From the NCBI RefSeq assembly GCF_000214135.1, contig NZ_AFIE01000019.1, forward strand, positions 1-56,315: a stretch of DNA of 56,315 nt, given 5' to 3'. A program made the position numbers and the translations under genes. Numbering within the stretch: position 1 is the stretch's first letter; each line of letters starts with the position of its first letter. A model generated the notes under the pieces. That model saw nothing but the letters and a program-made list of their open reading frames with translations, ran no database searches and had not been told where the DNA came from. This DNA comes from Acinetobacter sp. P8-3-8 (GTDB lineage: Bacteria; Pseudomonadota; Gammaproteobacteria; Pseudomonadales; Moraxellaceae). This document shows, in pieces, positions 53,729-56,315 of this stretch.

Positions 53729-53823
53729 GATTCATTTCCTTTTTTAAATTAAAAATATTAATTGTTTTCACTATAACAAGCTAAAATGACAAAAATATGT
53801 CGTCTATGATTAAGTTGATTCAA

Positions 53824-54969
53824 TTACACAGGTTGTTGTTGCGTCGTACAATGAATACCACCGCCACCAGCAGCAATATAATCAATATTAATTTGTACGA
53901 TGTTTCTATTTGGGAATAAGGCTTGAAGCTTTTGTTTAGCTTCAGCATCTGCAACTGGATCACCAAATTCAGGCATAATCACTGCCTTGTTGCAGACATA
54001 ATAATTGATATAACCAGCAGCAAAGTCTTCGCTAGGATTTTCTGCACGAAGGGTAGTCGGTGCTTGTAATTCAATCACTTTTAATTTATTGCCTTTCACA
54101 TCTGTCGCTGTTTTTAAGATTTCAAGATGTTGTTTGGTGACAGCGTGATCATAAGATTGAGGATCGCTATCATACGCGGCAACAACAACACCTTCGCTAA
54201 CAAAACGCGCATAAAAGTCGGTATGTCCATCCGTGATATCTTTGTCTTTAATCCCCGGCAGCCAAATCACTTTGCTAATTCCAAGGCAACGTTTCAATTC
54301 AGCTTCGCAAGCAGCTTTTGTAACACCAGGGTTCCGATTGTCATTCAATACACAGCTTTCGGTAATAATAGCTGTACCTAGGCCATCGACTTCTATACCA
54401 CCACCTTCAAGTGTTAATGTAGAGCTAACTCGATCAATATTCACATTATTGAGTATTTGTGCTGCAACGGTTTTATCGTTATTGTGGCTTTGTTTTTTGC
54501 CCCAACCATTAAAATTAAAATCAATACCTGTTAATTTATTCTGAGCATTTTTTACAAAGACTGGGCCAGTGTCACGTGCCCAAAAGTCATCCATAGTCCC
54601 TGTAACTAAAGTAATATTTGAATGATTCATTTTTGCTCGTGCAATATCCATTTCCTCTGCACGAACCAAGATTGAAACAGGCTCAAAAGCCGCAATGCTG
54701 AGCGCAATTCTCGCTAAGTCATCACGTAAGCCATTGATATTTTTAGGCTCATGAATTTTGTCAGACGCACCAAAGACCATCCATGTACGTGTATGTAGCT
54801 CAGCTTCATCGGGCATTGTGCCGATATTTTTTGTGTCTGTACCATTTCCCCCTGTAGAGCCTTCAGAAGAGGAGTTGTCATCACCATCGCTACCACCACA
54901 ACCTGTAAGGATTAAAGCACTTACTGCAGCAGATAAACCTAGAAATTTTCTACGTGTTACATTGATCAT
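53824..54969 (-). CDS. agmatine deiminase-like protein with Tat lipoprotein signal
   Basis: This 381-residue protein is in the agmatine deiminase/peptidylarginine deiminase family, which hydrolyses guanidino groups to ureido groups plus ammonia. Landmarks are DFWARDTGPVFV, NGWGKK, LTLEGGGIEVDGLGTAIITESCVLN, GHTDFYARFV and the catalytic GGGGIHCTTQQ near Cys374. Unusually, it starts with a Tat signal (Arg6-Arg7 in TRRKFLG) and lipobox LTGC (Cys24), so it should be lipidated and act outside the cytoplasm. The ATG at 54969 has AAGGA 8 bases upstream. A Ser/Gly/Asp-rich linker follows the signal. It is 95 bases upstream of tatA. Confidence 0.85.
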   Translation of the reverse strand: MINVTRRKFLGLSAAVSALILTGCGGSDGDDNSSSEGSTGGNGTDTKNIGTMPDEAELHTRTWMVFGASDKIHEPKNINGLRDDLARIALSIAAFEPVSILVRAEEMDIARAKMNHSNITLVTGTMDDFWARDTGPVFVKNAQNKLTGIDFNFNGWGKKQSHNNDKTVAAQILNNVNIDRVSSTLTLEGGGIEVDGLGTAIITESCVLNDNRNPGVTKAACEAELKRCLGISKVIWLPGIKDKDITDGHTDFYARFVSEGVVVAAYDSDPQSYDHAVTKQHLEILKTATDVKGNKLKVIELQAPTTLRAENPSEDFAAGYINYYVCNKAVIMPEFGDPVADAEAKQKLQALFPNRNIVQINIDYIAAGGGGIHCTTQQQPV

Positions 54970-55335
54970 TATAGAATCCTTTACCATTTTATAATTTGTG
55001 CTCAATCATAATGACTCTTTTATTTAAATTCTGAGTGATTATTCATCGTTGCCCAACGTGTAGAATTTTTATTCGTATCAGCGGGTAATTACTGGATTTT
55101 CCAAATACCAGATATTTTCCATACTAATTCAAACGAAAACATTGTCAATAAATAATACTTGAATATGTACTCAAATATTCACTTAAAAGCGTTGCTTTTT
55201 GTAATGGTAACTATTATTAAATATTTAATTTATAATAATATATTTAATAATTTTTATTTTTATAAAAACGTTTAATCGCGAGTTTGGTTTGTAGTTCAAT
55301 GCGATATGTTACTATCGACACTCTAATCTCTTGAG
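54970..55335. other. very AT-rich intergenic stretch between the deiminase and AEC genes
   Basis: About 365 bases, with a run of nearly pure A/T at 55210-55265 (alternating TATTTAAT and ATAATA). It must hold divergent promoters. No RNA or operator was identified. Confidence 0.45.
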
Positions 55336-56220
55336 ATGCATACTGTGGCTTTGTTATTTCCACTGTTGTCTTTTATTTGTGGGTTATTACTGGCCAATAC
55401 CGCCTCCAATATAAAATTAAAATCGTTATTATCCACCTTGTTGGCACGCTTATTTATTCCGATTGTGATTATTTACAATATGGTTTTTTATAAAGCAGGC
55501 AGTATAGGTTTAATTTTATTCAGTTTCTTTGCTTGCATCATTTTATTCTTTATTTTCTTCGCATTCTCCAAAGACCGCTTAAGTTCATTGTGTTTTAGTT
55601 ATACCAATATGGCTTGGTTGGGTTTTCCAATTGCAATGGCATTGTTTGGGGCGGAAAATAGCATTGCCATGATTCCGCTTTATATTGGTGTTTCTATTTT
55701 CGGTAATTCGTGGGCAGTGACTTCGGTCAGTTCAGAACCTCAATCCATTCTTACAATTTTCAAAAAAATGTTGCAATCGCCACCTGTTGTCGCATTGATC
55801 ATGGCGGGTGTAATTCGTTGTTTTGATGTACAACAATTTCAAAACTATATCGCCATCGACTGGATTTATACCCTTGCAAAATGGTGTATGAGCTTTGCAG
55901 GGATGTGTGTCTTGGGAATGTGGTTGCGTAAAACCAAAGTTCATCTTGAAGATTTATGGTGGAGTGCTCGTGTTGCCTTGTTAAAATTGTTTTGTGGTGC
56001 GGTGCTTTGTGCTCTGACTTATTATTTCTTAGCGATCCCGCATATTGATGATTATATCGGGGTGATGTTCCTGATGTTTTGTCTACCTCCAGCAGCCAAT
56101 ATTGTGGCACTGGAAACGCATTATCATGGCACAGGTGTTTCAGCAAAATACATTGCTTCAGGAACCATTGTGAGTTGTGTAGTCTGTGTGATTTATGGGC
56201 TGGCGGTGCATGTGTTGTAG
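55336..56220 (+). CDS. AEC-family (auxin efflux carrier-like) transporter
   Basis: This 294-residue inner-membrane protein has about ten hydrophobic helices, arranged as in AEC transporters: LLARLFIPIVIIYNMVFY, YTNMAWLGFPIAMALFGAENSIAMIPLYIGVSIFGNSW in the first half and LPPAANIVALETHYHG near the end. Substrates in this family are small organic or amino acids; none can be assigned here. The ATG at 55336 has a weak upstream TTGAG. A CCCCT-type repeat follows the gene. Confidence 0.8.
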   Translation: MHTVALLFPLLSFICGLLLANTASNIKLKSLLSTLLARLFIPIVIIYNMVFYKAGSIGLILFSFFACIILFFIFFAFSKDRLSSLCFSYTNMAWLGFPIAMALFGAENSIAMIPLYIGVSIFGNSWAVTSVSSEPQSILTIFKKMLQSPPVVALIMAGVIRCFDVQQFQNYIAIDWIYTLAKWCMSFAGMCVLGMWLRKTKVHLEDLWWSARVALLKLFCGAVLCALTYYFLAIPHIDDYIGVMFLMFCLPPAANIVALETHYHGTGVSAKYIASGTIVSCVVCVIYGLAVHVL

Positions 56221-56242
56221 AGAATTATAATAACAATAAGGA

Positions 56243-56315
56243 AAAGCCTTCTTCCCTTTGGGAGGGATTGAGGGAGGATATAGTATAGACCTCACCCTAA
56301 CCCTCTCCTACAAGG
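56243..56315. repeat. CCCCT-type dispersed repeat at the right edge
   Basis: CTTCCCTTTGGGAGGGATTGAGGG and CCTCACCCTAACCCTCTCCT, broken here by a short spacer, form inverted modules like those at 44378-44500. It begins 23 bases after the AEC gene and runs off the window. Confidence 0.6.

Overview
The window is chromosomal DNA from an AT-rich gammaproteobacterium, almost certainly Acinetobacter or a close relative in the Moraxellaceae. Supporting signs are the leuD-leuB and asd-fimV-truA blocks near each other, a FimV encoded as two proteins, thyA/folA/lgt and tatABC of moraxellacean type, many small lipoproteins, and dispersed CCCCT-rich palindromic repeats. I see no rRNA or tRNA gene, CRISPR array, phage or insertion sequence. 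The DNA reads as core genome with small accessory pockets.

Layout. 0-5.4 kb: leucine synthesis (leuD, a lipoprotein gene, leuB), two paralogous lipoproteins, infA and an AraC-type regulator. 5.4-11.5 kb, minus strand: truA, an asparaginase, the two FimV halves and asd. 11.6-16.7 kb: a membrane-anchored EEP phosphatase/nuclease, then a GGA-rich small RNA gene behind a perfect GacA-type palindrome, a lipid A-type acyltransferase, a macrodomain protein, an acyltransferase-3 protein and a GNAT. 17-25.3 kb: uup, slyX, a degenerate PIN-like protein, topA, a Nudix hydrolase and a membrane metallopeptidase. 25.3-33.6 kb: HdeD-like, AhpD-like, glycerate kinase, an orphan STN-like protein, an S41 protease, a UvrD-family helicase, RRM and ASCH proteins. 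33.6-41.4 kb: a CPA2 K+/H+ antiporter, rpmG-rpmB, an aldehyde dehydrogenase with a divergent TetR regulator and shared palindrome, purU, and tonB-exbB-exbD. 41.4-49.7 kb: msrA, a META lipoprotein, a DUF4105-like protein, folA, thyA, a CHAP/amidase-like protein, two related small membrane proteins, lgt and an NRDE protein. 49.7-56.3 kb: tatABC lying between two genes whose products carry Tat lipoprotein signals (a PhoX-like phosphatase and an agmatine-deiminase-like enzyme), then an AEC transporter.

The strongest discovery candidate is at about 12.80-13.05 kb. A perfect TGTAAG-N6-CTTACA site, the GacA upstream activating sequence known from Pseudomonas rsmX/Y/Z, stands before an intergenic transcript with nine GGA motifs. 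Several fall in predicted hairpin loops, and the region ends in a rho-independent terminator. It looks like an RsmY/RsmZ/CsrB-type RNA that would sequester CsrA/RsmA. Secondary candidates are the orphan CHAP-like protein with its membrane-protein neighbours, the split FimV, and the Tat locus next to its probable substrates.

Start codons were moved from the longest reading frame where a ribosome binding site, signal peptide or family start argued for it. All functional statements rest on reading motifs by eye. No database search was run.
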